Source: Larix kaempferi (Eukaryota; Streptophyta; Pinopsida; Pinales; Pinaceae). Taken from it: a stretch of DNA of 64,000 bases. This document shows, one piece after another, positions 1-11,999 of this stretch. Where the stretch lies: assembly GCA_027924585.1 (NCBI GenBank), contig BSBM01000712.1:4118501-4182500 (forward strand), given 5' to 3'. The position numbers and the translations under genes are program-made. How positions within the stretch are numbered: the first letter of the stretch is position 1; each line of letters starts with the position of its first letter. The notes under the pieces are model-generated. The model saw only the letters and a list, made by a program, of their open reading frames with translations, was not told the DNA's origin and made no database searches.

Positions 1-1
1 A

Positions 2-1012
2 ATGAGGTCAAGGTACAAAGAATTGGGTCTCGAGCTTGTTTCTCTTGAGGACAAAAGCTCTCACACGCCCAAGCGACCTCTCATGGAAGGAGAAAATAAA
101 GATGACAGGACAAGAGATCCTTTCAAAATGTTGCTTGAGGAAGACCTCATGCAACAAAGGAACGAGATGATGGATAATTTCGTGCAAATCCTTTGTCGGC
201 TACCAACAAGCGACGCATCTTCCTCGAGTGGAGGCACCGCCCCCTTCAAGGTGCAAATCAACTTCGATATTCCTATATTTGAAGGTCAAATAGACATAGA
301 TGTTGTAGATAAGTGGTTGAATCTACTGGAAGGGTATTTTTCTATCCATAACTTTTCAAATAGAGAAAAGATTACTTTTGCGCTCATCAAATCCATTCCC
401 CAAGTCAAAGATTGGTGGGAAACTTTCTGCGAGCAAAAGGACACAGAGGAAACCTCATTATTTCCTTATTATTTTCAGCCACGGCCACCTGGAAATCCTT
501 CAGGGATGCTATTAAGGAACAATACTACCCTATTTGAAGTTATGACGACTTGTATACCAAATGGACCACACTGCGACAAGAAAGAGACCAAGCAGTGTCA
601 GAGTTCATAAATACCTTCCATACCTTGCGCATGAAGCTAGGTATCAAAGATTTAGAGCGACATCTAGTGCTCAAGTATCGTGGTGGTATGCATAGATACA
701 TCCAGGGCGAAATGGAATTTCTTGACATCTCTTCCTTGGGCGCAACCTACCAATATACCGTCAAAATCGAGCAGAAGCTCAAACAAAAGACGCGGCAATT
801 TCAGCCAGGGAACCCCTCACAGTAAAAGACAGGAAAGGGCGGCCCCAACCCATAGAATAAAGGACAGACCAAAGATGGATAGTATTAGGACAACTAGTCC
901 AAGGAGCAAGCAAAGAAGGACACTGGAAAGACAAAGAAAGATATCGGGAAGTGGTGCTACTTCCATAAGAGCCCTTGGCATAACAATGTTGACTGCCGCT
1001 CAAAGTAGTCGC
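2..1012 (+). pseudogene. Retrotransposon gag (capsid/nucleocapsid), frameshifted
   Basis: The gag capsid region is recognisable from FDIPIFEGQIDIDVVDKWL and, further on, the VKDWWE block, which match the plant retrotransposon gag domain. The first frame runs from position 2. A frameshift near 530-545 moves the reading to another frame, which continues through the ERDQAVSEFINTFHTLRMKL block at about 588-650. A CCHC-like knuckle of the C-X2-H-X4-H-X4-C type (CYFHKSPWHNNVDC) lies at 955-996. Gag would package element RNA in cytoplasmic particles. The upstream end is cut by the window, so the true start is not visible. Confidence 0.82.
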
Positions 1013-1014
1013 TG

Positions 1015-2695
1015 GTGGCCAAAGTGAAATCATCTGAATCAGATGCCGATTCTGACTCTGAGTCTGAACCAGAAAGGGGAAGATGGATCATCAACGTGAA
1101 ACCCAGTGCCACCATTGCTACCACCAAGCTCCATCCTGATGAACCAGATGAGCCAGAAGAAGGAGAACGCCTCTTCCATTCACAGATGTGGGTGAAAGGC
1201 ACCCCGCTGCACTTCATCGTTGATAGCGGTATCCAGAAGAACCTCATCTTAGCAGAGGTCGTCAAGCACCTGGCCCTACCGACAACGCCACACCCACAAC
1301 CCTACACCATTGGATGGATTCGCAAAGGAAGCGATCTCCGCGTCAACCAATAGTGCCTATTGTCGTATGACTTCAAGCCCTTCAAGGACGAGGTATTGCG
1401 TGATGTTGCTCCTCTCGAAGTTTTAGATGTTATTTTGGGCCAACCGTATTTATGGAAACATCATGCTGTATATGAGTCCAGGCCTTGTAGTGTTATTATT
1501 TCTTTGAACAGGAAATTGTACAGGATACCCGATGCAATCCCTCCTAGTGCTATTTCCTTGATCTCTACCAAGCAATGCAGGAAGGTCATCTCTCAAACTG
1601 GGAAATTTGACTTCTTCGTGATTCGCTCTCAGAGTGAGAGAAATATTGCAGCCACATCCAGGCCCTCTGCGTCCAATCTCTCCACACAATAGAAGCAAGT
1701 GGATAAGGTGGTGGAAGAATACTCAGATATCTTCTCCTCTCCTTCCGGGGTACCTCTACACTTCCAGGTCAAGCATCCCATCGATCAGACCCCAATCACA
1801 CTACTACCCAATGGGCCAGTCCATCGCCACTTTCTATTGGAAAATGAGGAGATCAAGAGGTAGATCCAAGAATTTCTCCATAAGGGGCACATCCATCCCA
1901 TCTCATCAACTTGTGGGAGCCCAATCGTGCTGGTGTAGAAGAAAGATGGAACCTGGCGGCTCTACATTGATTACCAAGCCCTGAATCAAATCACAGTCTG
2001 CAACCGGTACCCAATTCCTCGAATCGATGACCTTCTTGATCATCTCACGGGGGCCAAATACTTCAGTAAGATTGATCTGAAGTCCCAATAGAACAGATAG
2101 ATGTATGGAAGACTACCTTCAAGTCAAAAGGTCTTTTTGAATGGCTGGTCATGCCCTTTGGTTTGAAAAATGCTCCAACAACTTTTATGAGGATGATGGA
2201 CGATATCCTATGACCTTTCACCAATAATTTTGTAGTGGTGTATCTGGATGACATCCTCATCTACAACAAGTGTTGGGCGGAACACTTGCAACATATTCAG
2301 TAGGTTCTACACACCCTGTGGTAGCACAAACTATATGCTATATGCAAACTTGGAAAAATGCTCCTTCGGCATGGACAGGGTCCATTACTTAGGCTACATC
2401 GTTGATCGTCATGGTGTGCATGTGGATCCAACCAAGATCCAGGTCATCCGTGACTGGCCTTCCCCAACCACACTCACTAAACTTCGGAGCTTTCTGGGCC
2501 TCACCAATTTCTATCGTCGGTTCATGCTGGGATTCTCTCATATTGCATGGGCCCTCAGCCAAGTAGCGAAGGGTGGCGGTAAGGAAAAATTTGTGTGGAG
2601 CCTATCCTAGCAACAAGCCTTTGATGACTTGAAGAAGCGTTTGTGCTCATCGCCGATATTGTTGGTTTTGGAGCCAGATATTCTAGTCTCATAGA
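1015..2695 (+). pseudogene. Gypsy protease and reverse transcriptase, multiple stops
   Basis: The aspartic protease active site reads FIVDSG near 1213-1230. It is followed by a linker and by RT motifs: SPIVLV then [17 protein letters not shown] (1919-1990), [31 protein letters not shown] (2152-2190) and the catalytic YLDD near 2239-2250. The thumb/connection region LRSFLGLTNFYRRF follows. In-frame stops occur at about 1351, 1690, 1861 and 1936. Near 2085-2100 several residues after KIDLKS are missing and the frame shifts. The reading stops where the solo LTR begins. Pol from this copy cannot be functional. Confidence 0.85.
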
Positions 2696-3182
2696 TGATA
2701 TTGTATCAGCCGTGTTTGTAGCCCAGTTTTATATGATATGTAGGTAGACTGTACACTCACCCCAGCGGGGGGGTGTGGGGGGGCATCACCCCCCCACGGG
2801 GTGTGGGGCTGTTTTCGCTAGCTGTTTTGCGGGCCCATGGTTTTGGGTATCCCGTGGTATTTTCCGATTGTATTTCCCTTATAAATAAAGACATTGTAAT
2901 ATGGCTAAGGATGAGAATGTATTAGGTTTTATGCAGTGTAAAGATCTCTGAGATCAAGAGAGAGACTATGAAATAGTGAAGAGGAAGTGCAGCGGTTGTG
3001 CTGCAGGTTGTATTCCTTCACCTTGCTGGATAGTAATAATAATAAGGACTAACAAATTCAGTGTGGACGTAGCCCAAGTTGGGTGAACCACGATATATCT
3101 GTGTCTCTCTTGTAATGTGTATGTGTGATTATATTTGCATTTCTATTTATTGTTATTGCTCTGCGATCCTGTTTTTCTAACA
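2696..3182 (+). mobile_element. Solo copia-like LTR inserted in the gypsy pol gene
   Basis: The gypsy reading frame breaks off just before this segment and resumes directly after it with the RNase H block (FEIETDASDYVVGVVL). The segment begins TGATATTG and ends TTCTAACA, so it has TG...CA ends. It carries a TATA box (TATAAATA, 2880-2887) in plus orientation. The 3' part has the composition of a copia-type R-U5. I could not find a clean 5-bp target duplication, so the left boundary is uncertain by about 20 bp. G-tract and C-tract runs at 2763-2805 form a strong inverted repeat. Confidence 0.6.
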
Positions 3183-5080
3183 GATACTCTCATTACCGGA
3201 CCTGCAACATCGCTTTGAGATCGAGACAGATGCTTCAGATTATGTTGTAGGCGTCGTTCTCACTCAACACGGCCACCCCGTGGCATATCATAGTGAGACA
3301 CTATCAGATGTTGTTCGTAAGTACCCTACTTACGACAAAGAAATGTACTCCATTGTGCAAGCCTGCCTCAAGTGGAGACATTACATTCTTGGGAAGGAGA
3401 TAGTCATCCACATTGATCACAAGCCACTACAGTTCATGTAGACCCAAGGAAAGTTGCAGAATGACCGCCATCAAAAGTGATCAACATACTTACAGCAATT
3501 CGACCTCAACATCAAATATAAAACAGGGAGTACCAACCGAGTTGCTGACTGCCTCAGTCGACCTCTAGTCACGACATTCACCATGGTGCTAGACTCTTGC
3601 AGTCATGAGACCTATGGATGTCCCCACCTCTACGAGACAGACCTCGACTTCTCCACCACCTACCAAATGTTGGGCACCAACTCAGTGGCCGCTAATTTTC
3701 ATCTTCAGGACGGGTTGTTGTTCCATCTAGGCCATCTCCGCATTCCATCAAGCGAGCGTGCGAAGCTGATTTGGGAAGCTCACTACAGTTGGGTGGAAGG
3801 ACACTTTGGCATCGAAAAGATAGTGGCAGTGCTAGAGAAACATTTCTACTAGATGAAACTTCGACAGGATGTCGGCAAGTATATCAGGTCCTGCACCGCT
3901 TGCACTATTGCCAAACCGACCACTAAGAAACAGGGCTTGTACACCCCTTTGCCTACTCCTAACAGGCCATGGGAATCCATCTCAATGGACTACATGTCGG
4001 GCCTTGCGTCCACCAAGAGGGAAAAATACTGTGTTTTTTTGGTTGTTGATCGCTTTTCCAAGATGGTGATTCTAGCCGCCTGCAAGAAGAACATCACAGC
4101 AGAAGCCATTGCCAAGCTCTTCTTTGAATGAGTATGGGTTCATTTTGGGATCCCATAGACCATTATCTCAGACCGTGACAGTTGGTTCCTCATCTCATTC
4201 TGGTCGAGCCTCTGGTCACTGCTGGATACCAAGCTCACCAAATCCACTGCCTTCCACCCTCAGATAGATGGCCAAATCGAGGTTTCCAACCAAATGGTCA
4301 TACATATCCTACGCATGTACAATTTAACACACCCCCACAAATGGGATGAGAGTCTTACCTATGTTCAACATAGTTACAACCGAGCCCTGCATAGCTCAAC
4401 TGGCCATAGCCCCTTTCAGGTGGGGTTGGGATTCCAACCATTGGGCCCCATGGATGTTGCACTTCCCCTGGCGACCTTCTCGACTGACTCGTCCCCAGAA
4501 GCTGACAAAGCCACCCGGTTCATTGAATGGATCCAACATATCCACCAACAGGTTCATGATATTCTACAGAAGTCTAATGCCAAGTACAATCAGTGCCATG
4601 ATCAACATCGGGTGCCACATAAGTTTCAGGTGGGCGACAAAGTTTTGTTGCATTTGCAGAAAGAATGCCTTACAGGACCCCATCGGAAGCTTCACCCACT
4701 CCGTCATGGGCCATACACCATCACCAAGGTGGTGGGTGACAATGCTTTTGAGCTCAACATTCCCCCTTTCCTTGGTCTGCATCCAGTCTTCAACGTGGCT
4801 CTCCTTCGGCCATATTTCCCACCATTATTAGACACCTCAGATATAGCAGAGCAGTTGACACCAGCAGAGTTCAAACCTGACTGTCTGCAATAGGAATCCA
4901 GTGATCATATTGCAGAAACATAAATCAATGGCACTCGACATCAATGGATCCAGCTTTATCGAGTTGTCAAAGCAGGGCAGCTCCTACACCAAGGCAAGTG
5001 GCTCACCCGGGACCAAATTCAGCAGAAATTTCCTCATATGATGGGGGAACTCAATGCAATGGATACCATTGATTCCTAAG
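3183..5080 (+). pseudogene. Gypsy RNase H, integrase and chromodomain-like tail
   Basis: RNase H starts with ETDASDYVVG and continues through the Asp-His block (IHIDHKPLQFM, near 3409-3440) and RVADCLSRP. Integrase follows with the HHCC zinc finger (HYSWVEGHFG ... CTACTIAK, 3780-3915). Its core has the first Asp in SMDYMSGL (about 3985), the second in ISDRDSWF (about 4170) and the Glu in GQIEVSNQ (about 4270-4295), so the catalytic triad is still readable. The C-terminal part (4294-4890) includes a GDKVLLHLQK SH3-like strand. After a stop near 4891 a tail with QGKWLTREQIQQ resembles a diverged chromodomain. Stops near 3440, 3478, 3850, 4129, 4156 and 4921 inactivate it. Confidence 0.85.
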
Positions 5081-5090
5081 GAGGGAGGAT

Positions 5091-5705
5091 TGATCTAGGT
5101 GGATATCGGTGGCCACCCACCTTTCCAACTGGCTCAAAACAGTTTTCTGGCAATTTACTATTTTTAGCAGTTTTTTCGGGTCCTGAACTTCTGGGGCCGT
5201 TTTGAGGCCCTAAACGACCTTTTTTGGGAAATTTGGGGGGCCAAGTTATTTTCAATAGTATGCATTACATCCTAGTCTAAAGTTGTAAATCTTGGATAGA
5301 CCTTTCCAATGGGCTATCGAGCTCCCCAAATGGAGATCGTATGTAAAAGTTATGACCCCGGGAAGTTGACTGTTCAACTAACCACCTCGGGACCGCAAAC
5401 TTTATGACGGTTCATCTTCTAGGGTTAAGTTTTTGGATGTTTGGGATTCTTTCCCTCATGCTTATGATAAATAGGCCCTTTGGGCCTCTCTTTGTATTCA
5501 TATCTTGCGAATGAGCGCAGCTGTCACATCTCTTCTCAGAGGTAAGCCGCCACCATTCCAACAAGCTTGTTTTCCGCTGCATTTTATAGTTTTAGCTTAT
5601 TCCCTTTTTTAATAGAAAAACAATTTTACTATATCTCTGTTATTTTGTGTTAAGCATATGATAATAATCTATATTCATTTCGTTCTGCTCATAAAATACG
5701 GATCA
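5091..5705 (+). repeat. 3' LTR of the gypsy element
   Basis: A purine-rich polypurine tract (AAGGAGGGAGGA, 5078-5089) lies immediately before the LTR start TGATC. The matching inverted terminus GATCA occurs at 5701-5705, giving a perfect 5-bp terminal inverted repeat and an LTR of about 615 bp. An alternative end is the CA at 5730. A TATA-like motif (TGATAAATAGG) lies near 5464. The partner LTR lies outside the window, so the boundary cannot be confirmed by comparison. Confidence 0.6.
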
Positions 5706-5770
5706 ATCCCACACCTCGACACTTGTAACAGACTATAGCTAGTCTATTAGGTCCTTTTTTCTCTATCAGA

Positions 5771-6740
5771 CTAGTTCAACCATACGCACCCCAACCGTAG
5801 GTCTCTCGACCATCCCGTCAGTTCCTTGCATTCTCTATCTGGTTGATATCCCTTCTGCATGTCAGTTGTCTTTGATGGCTTCTCTCCGGGTTCGTTACTT
5901 TCACCTTTCACGGAAGAAGTCTTCGCAACTCGACCAATTATCCTCCCTCTGGTCGATGTGGCTTTCCTCGACAGTTTCTCTTCTACCTTCAGAGCTAGTT
6001 GATAGGCTTCACCGACCGCTTTGAACCTCGACAGTCTCAACTCATCCTATATGGCATACTTCAAGCCATTTACATATCTTGCGACAACTTCTTTTCCTTC
6101 ATTGGTTTGACCCGATTGAATCGATAGTATATAGAACTCTTTAGTGTACTCCTTCATAATCATATCTTTTTGTAGAAAGTTTTGCAACTTCCTAAACAAG
6201 GAAATCACAGAGTCACTGGGAAAGAACTTCCCCTTTATCTTGGAAACCATCCTATCCCAAGACTTGTTTTTCTCCTTTCCTTCCTTGACTCTTTCACCCT
6301 GCACATTGTCCCACCACAATGAGGCGTGACCCTTCAACCTTAGAGATGCAGTCTTAACCCGTTTAGGATCCTCAATCTTCTCTATGTTGAATTATTTCTC
6401 CATCTCTCCAAACTAGTCTATCAAGTCTTCTGATTCCAGACTTCTTGAGTAGCTAGGTACATCCATCTTTGTCCAACCGCTCATATCTAACAATAACTTG
6501 ATCATTTTGTCTTATGATTCTTCTTCGACAGCTTCCCGTGCTTCCACTTCCTTGAATTCCTCGTCGTTGTGGTCTAGCGCATCAAGAATGCATCCACATC
6601 TATGGCTCTCTTTGATCGCTGCGACTTTAGTCATCAAGCTTTGCATTGTTCACATGCACTGGCCGAAAATTTCACAATCAACTGTGACTTTTGCACCACA
6701 TGATTTTCGTCCTACACCTCAAACATTAACACCTATTTGA
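5771..6740 (-). pseudogene. Minus-strand gypsy gag remnant
   Basis: Read on the minus strand, this segment carries a classic plant gypsy gag block: RVKTASLRLKGHASLWWDNV, then KSWDRMVSKIKGKFFPSD, LFRKLQNFLQKD, YTKEFYILS and VARYVNGLKYAI. After one stop near 6045 it continues with LSRFKAVGEAYQLALKVEEK. It is preceded on the same strand by a tRNA-Met-type primer-binding site at 6851-6862, so this is the 5' part of a gypsy element. The element is cut off at about 5740, next to the 3' LTR of the plus-strand element, and no pol is present. Confidence 0.8.
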
Positions 6741-6850
6741 TCCATTTCAACCTAAGCTGGAACTCCCACTCGTCCCAGCTGAACTTCACAACTGTGCACA
6801 ACTCTTCCCAATTGCAGATGAAGTTGTTCACACACATGTAGACTCTTCCT

Positions 6851-6862
6851 GCTCTGATACCA
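6851..6862 (-). other. Primer-binding site of the minus-strand gypsy remnant
   Basis: The minus strand reads TGGTATCAGAGC, complementary to the 3' end of initiator tRNA-Met and the standard PBS of many plant LTR retrotransposons. A second, degraded copy (TTGATATCAGAGC on the minus strand) lies at about 6911-6923, suggesting a small duplication of the LTR/PBS junction. Confidence 0.75.
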
Positions 6863-6928
6863 ACTAGCGATAGTCAGGTTGTCTCTCATGCTCATAGGAT
6901 GCTTCGGCTCCAAGCTCTGATATCAATT

Positions 6929-7780
6929 TGTGCAAGTCAGGTCGGTCGGATCCTCTTGCTTAACAATGAAACACAACAACACACAGGTGCTCACACTAAC
7001 TGGATGTGAACTGAATGCTAGAAGCTAGCTTCTATTAAACTGAATCAAATTACAATTTGAAATACAAAGCAATCTATGAAACTAGTCGACCGTAGCCTAT
7101 TACAATATACAGAAATGTAAATATGTCTTGTAGGTGTGTTCTCGGCTGTGTGCTATCTTCCTCCGTATGACAGCATTTGCTGAATGAAAGTGATCATTGA
7201 GATATGGATGAACGATCTCCCGAACCTTTGATGACCGATATGTTGTTGTCCCCCTCTTATGTGCCTTCAGACTACTCTTCTACTCTGTTGCTGCTATTAC
7301 CGAGGTCACTCCATTTCCCGAGACACTCTTCCTCTGTTCGTTGAATCCTCTAGATCCTGCAGAACTGCAGTTTTCAACTCCCTCTGGTCATCCTGCACAA
7401 CTTCTTCCTGCGGTGACATCTGTCATGATCACAACCACCTTCATAACTGCTCATAACTTCCTTGACAACCTCCAACTACTTCTAAGTACTCCTCCTTGAC
7501 TTATGCACAACTCTGACACCTGACCTCTTTCACTGAAATCTTGTCGTCTATCGACATCAGACTTGTCAACTCTCGACCTTCACCTCTCGTCGACTGCATA
7601 TCGATAGCTTCTTCTCAACTACCTGGATTCGACAACTAGTCTTCCCTCAAACCAGTGGTCATCCGCAATCCTCCTGGTCAACTTCTCTTGTTGATCAACT
7701 TCGGCTATTTTTCCTATGCCCCGATGCTCTTGCATCAATCTTCAACATGCTAGACACAAACCATACGAAATGCTAGCCAA
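6929..7780 (-). repeat. Probable 5' LTR of the minus-strand gypsy remnant, right end undefined
   Basis: Non-coding sequence beyond the two PBS-like sites, starting TGTGCAAGTC on the plus strand, is in the place expected for the 5' LTR of the minus-strand gypsy gag. No second copy lies in the window. TGCACA inverted-terminus candidates occur near 7397 and 7506, but I cannot choose between them. Repeated pyrimidine-rich motifs around CTCGACC and CAACT recur through 7450-7700. No coding potential was seen. Confidence 0.35.
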
Positions 7781-9085
7781 CTTGGTCTTCAATGGGAGCC
7801 CCTGATAAATCACAAGCTAAGAAAACACATGTAACTTGTAGGAAATTTGCACCAACCAAACACTCTATATCCTATGAACCCACCAAGCCTCTAAATATCA
7901 CGATACCCATCTCACATTGAATACTAGTGAGAGGGGGTGTCTCTAGTCAATAACTGAATACATATGGCAGGAATCATACGGTTACAATAGTGCACCAAAG
8001 ATCCACTATCAATCCCTCCATAAGGAGCCATGCATCCCAATAATCATCTTAAACAAATCAAACTCTAGAAGGAAGGACTATAGCTCCATGATCAAGGGGT
8101 GATATACAGCCAACAACTCGAACTCTTGAGCAAGAAGTCTCCACTCCTTCCATGAGTGGGTCTCAAAGTCCCAAAGGTATCGCAAATGGAAGCTTCCCTT
8201 CTGACTCCGTTGATGTGCCTAAAACCGTGGCACCTCTGCAATACAAACTCACTAATATTTCCAACTCCAGATGAGGCAAGAGGTAATGTTCCATCCAACT
8301 CAATTTCCTTCCCACCACCAACAAACTAATCCAGCCATTGATTTCTAGGCCACCCAAATATTCCTGAGAATAGAGCCCCCAACCTAAAACAAAGAGGATG
8401 TAGAGATAATGTCATACAATCCAAACCTACCATGCCACCTACCTAAATATTGTGGGGACATAATTTGGTGCCTAAAGAAGCCCTACGAAGGTTTTGGACC
8501 CTCAAGACACTATACCACCCACTTTGCAGTCAAAATAATTCCCTGTGCTACCACATCAATCAATCTTGAACCCTTCTCATCCCTAGGGAGCACGCAAAAC
8601 ATCCCATGCAACTAGGGGGAAGATATCTGTGCCCGCCACACTTTGACCAAAGATAGGATCTCAAAATATTCTCAAGTTATCTGAATTGAGCCTTGATGGA
8701 AGCCAACAATACACATAGTATACATGCAAGGATTGAAGAATGCACCCAACAACAGTCAACTTCCCTGTGAAGTGGAGATCCTTATGATGGCATACATGCA
8801 TCTTGTTCAATAAATTTTGAAGGACACAATTGTACATAGATATTGGAGATAGCACATCCTAATTGGAATACCAAGGTACTGCATAATCACCCTTGGGTGG
8901 ATAATAGACCAAGCCTAGGGAATCAGAGATGGGGGCAAGTCAACTCCAATCAACCAAAAGTTAGTTTTGTGAGGACTAACAATGGCTCCATAATCCCTGC
9001 AAAAGGTGTCTAGAAAAGACAAATCCTTATCCACTGAACCTTTCTCAATACTAATACTAAAGGAGACCTCACATGTATTTATATT
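7780..9085 (-). pseudogene. L1-like LINE ORF2 fragment (RT C-terminal half)
   Basis: Minus-strand translation gives LINE reverse-transcriptase features in order. FLDTFCRDYGAIVSPHKT at about 9010-9065 is the block before the RT thumb. A QYLGIP block lies near 8870. Next comes LHFTGKLTVVGCILQSLHVY, then CWLPSRLNSDNLRIF (8661-8790), the region normally seen as LS(L)AGR...Q.L. LVAWDVLRAPRDEKG and GIILTAKWVV near 8500-8620 match the conserved post-RT region. Stops and frameshifts are frequent. The fragment is truncated at both ends and no poly(A) tail was identified. Being non-LTR, it would have retrotransposed by target-primed reverse transcription. Confidence 0.72.
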
Positions 9086-9089
9086 TATC

Positions 9090-9380
9090 ATTTGTGAAGC
9101 AATGAGATAATGAATTTTAATGTATTCTTGTAATAAAAAAGACTTTTCTTTTGTCTCCTATGTGTTTGTGCTAGTAAATGTTGTAGCATTTCTCTTCCTC
9201 CAACCTTAACATTGATATAATAAGAGTAGGTTCAACCCTAGCTCTATCATGAGAACAAATATGTTGTAAGCAAGGTGATTCATTGGAGGCCATGTTCACA
9301 TTGGTATAAGAGCAGGTTCAACCCTAAATATCTCATGAGATGTGTTGTAAGCAAGGTGATTCATTGGAGGGCATGTTCAA
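9090..9380 (+). repeat. Copia LTR 3' tail with degraded, tandemly duplicated PBS/leader
   Basis: Sequence ending CTTAACA at 9211 is followed by TTGATATAATAAGAG, a degraded version of the Met-tRNA PBS. The next 86 bp are repeated: the second unit begins near 9298 with TTGGTATAAGAGCAGG, closer to the canonical PBS. Both units share the GGTTCAACCCTA and GCAAGGTGATTCATTGGAGG segments. This is probably an LTR-leader junction of a copia element whose coding region is gone. Confidence 0.5.
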
Positions 9381-10468
9381 GAGAACGTGAGGCAGAGTGA
9401 GTTCGTGCATTCTTGTTGAAGCCTCCAGAGAACAAAGTACTGGAGGAAAGCAAAATCAATGGAGCGATTGAACAAGCATTTTCCTGCAAACCATCGTTGT
9501 AGAAGAAGCCATCATTGGTTCCACATATTATCAAATTTTTATCTGTCGACATGCATTGGGCTATATTGGAGCTAACATACTCTATTGATTAATAAATCCT
9601 AGTGGAAAGACATGGCAGTGTGATGAGATTTGCTGCCAATGAGAGAGTAGGGTTATATGACCGATGGAACTGGTAACCCCATTGATGATTGTTGACATTG
9701 TGATCCAAATTGGGAATACAACTAGTGACAGATCGAAAGTGAAAGAAAGAAGGAAAACACCGAGTTAGATGGAGTTGAGCAATCAAGTCGTGGGAGAAAG
9801 AACAAAAACAAGCTGAAGTCTAATATAGAAATAAAGGGAAGGAAAGGAAAGCATCTGCACAAATCACCATCGATGATTTTGGAACATTCAAATTTTCTCT
9901 TGGAGTAGAGCCAAATAACACGTGGATGATGCTTCTTCCATTGACATGATGTGCGTTCTCATTTATGTAAATATTGGGGTGTAACATATGGTGCTCTTAT
10001 GCCGTGTATCCATAGTTACATATGTCAGTTGTGTGAATATTTAGAGGATAATGTCGTATAATTTTTATAACAGTTGTGCTGAGAAGATGCATTTATGTCC
10101 TCGTTGTTGTATACTGGGTAGTCCGTGGAAGGTTTGTTTGTATTTGTAAACATTTTTGATAGATACGAGTACAGAGGGAAAACTTGGAGATGAATGATAT
10201 TTTTGACATTTTGAAACTTTATATTGAAAAGATGAAGGTTTTATTAGCACCTCACTCATATAAAACGGTTTGTCAGTTGAATGGTGTTTGAAGTTATTTT
10301 GGTTTTGGCGTTGTTATTCACAGTCCTGAATTGAAAAGAAGAGTTGGGTGATCTAATTAAAAGGGTAGTTTTAGTTGTGTTAATTATTTAGAAGTGTAAG
10401 GTGCATGTTCGGTGGTAATGAATTATCGCATCGGACCAGGATGTACAGACTTAACAAGGCTATTATCC
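9381..10468 (+). other. Non-coding AT-rich stretch
   Basis: Only short ORFs of fewer than 70 codons on the minus strand, with no recognisable motif. It may be copia leader or internal debris continuing from the duplicated PBS, but nothing supports a gene. Confidence 0.5.
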
Positions 10469-10712
10469 ATCCTTGTTTAAGCATTTTCAATCAAATATGT
10501 TTGTTGTAGCACTGTAGCACATGACCATGATGTCATGCAAAGTGTCTCCCTATCACAAAGAGGATGTGGTATCAAGATGTGTAGTTAGGCATCCTTGTTT
10601 AAGCATTTTCAATCAAATATGTTTGTTGTAGCACTGTAGCACATGACCATGATGTCATGCAAAGTGTCTCCCTATCACAAAGAGGATGTGGTATCAAGAT
10701 GTGTAGTTAGGC
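10469..10712 (+). repeat. Perfect tandem duplication, 2 x 122 bp
   Basis: The unit beginning ATCCTTGTTTAAGC and ending GTGTAGTTAGGC occurs twice head to tail (10469-10590 and 10591-10712). I could find no mismatch between the copies, so the duplication is recent or gene-converted. The unit includes a CACATGACCATGATGTCATG near-palindrome. Confidence 0.9.
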
Positions 10713-11817
10713 ATATCGCTATATGTTAACTTGATACCGAATTCAAGAACATAAATCTTCAATTGAAGGGAAAGAGAATGACTAAGTAAGACTTGGGGGA
10801 TTTTAATAATTGGACCATGGATGTTTGTTGTAGCATTGTATTCTTCAAATTGAAGCAAGGAAAGAAGACGCTCATTCTAGCAAAGAACAAGAGGACAAAA
10901 TATTCGAACAAAAGTTGAAGATTGTCATAGTTTGATAGCATGACAATGAGAATAGCCTCGACCAAATGAGAATAGCCTTTTTCTCTCTTATTCGACCAAA
11001 TGTAGAGAGAAATGGTTCTACAAAGAGAGAAAAAGGTGGAAAATGAAAGCCTTCTATAAACGAAGTTGTACAAGATAATTCTGAAGGATTGATGACACTT
11101 TTCAAGAAAATAGAATGACATGAAGCAACAACAAACCAATAATCGTGACATATGAAAAAAATTAGCGTGAGGGGGGCTATAAAATTCTTATAAAATTCAT
11201 GATAAAAATAAAAATGCCACTTATAAGGATGAAAATGGAATTGTTCATGCAAAACTGCGAGAATGCCCCATATTTTGACATTTGTTAAATAAAACTCTAC
11301 TGTGAATTAGCTTAGCATTGTTATTTTTTTATTATCTATTAGATTTAATTAGATTGATTCAAACCATTGTTATGTGAACATATGTACTTTCTAGATGTGT
11401 GCATAGTAAATGGAATTTATCGTTTTATTTTATTTCATTTGAACATGCAAATTGAACGTGGAATATCGATATGTAGATGCCAATTTAGTTGTACTTAGGA
11501 TGTAGAACAAGTACAATATATACTACAAAGGAACTTGAATGATTATTTTAATGTCATTTCAGTGATAAAGATTATCATCTAAAAGAGTTGGATATGTTTA
11601 TACATGAGATTTATGTTAGTAATGAAATAACCCACATGTTGACTCGCTATGAGATAGTTATTTCTAAAGCACCAAGGGGCACAAGGTGTCCAAGACATCA
11701 AGAAGATAATGAAGTGATTTCAGTTTTATTATGATTTAATTATTAATTTCAAACACTACTATGATTTTGTGGGTAAGTGTGGTTTTGACATGATACATAG
11801 CTTTCCCATAGTGGTTA
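10713..11817 (+). other. AT-rich flank left of the 20-kb retrotransposon, no gene seen
   Basis: Two overlapping minus-strand ORFs (130 and 126 codons, 10759-11252) are rich in Phe, Leu and Ser, resemble no family I know, and look like chance frames in AT-rich DNA. GACCAAATGAGAATAGCC is partly repeated near 10960-10985. Confidence 0.5.
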
Positions 11818-11999
11818 TGTTGTTGGCACAACACCCACCCCCATTTTATTTTTGAAAAAATACTGGGGTCCCTCCTCTTTTGAGTATGATTGCCTTAAAC
11901 ATTTTTGCAACATCTTGGCATTCAGTGACTTAGTTTCTTTTGATCTTAATTTGCCTTAGAATTTTTGAGTTTCATCTTTCTGCCCAAGAAAAACTCGGT

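Larger units (their letters stand above)
1..5705 (+). mobile_element. Decayed Ty3/gypsy (chromovirus-like) LTR retrotransposon, 5' end outside window
   Basis: Domains run in the order gag, protease, reverse transcriptase, RNase H, integrase, chromodomain-like tail, then a purine-rich tract and a 3' LTR. This is the Ty3/gypsy order, and the C-terminal tail after integrase points to the chromovirus branch. The 5' LTR and primer-binding site are off the left edge. The frame is broken by many stops and at least two frameshifts, and a solo LTR has landed between RT and RNase H, so the element is dead. Family-level identity is secure; the lineage is inference. Confidence 0.88.

Noticed and set aside
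10759-11252. Two overlapping 126-130 codon minus-strand ORFs
   Set aside because: Biased Phe/Leu/Ser composition, no homology recognised, and no promoter or splice context; likely chance.
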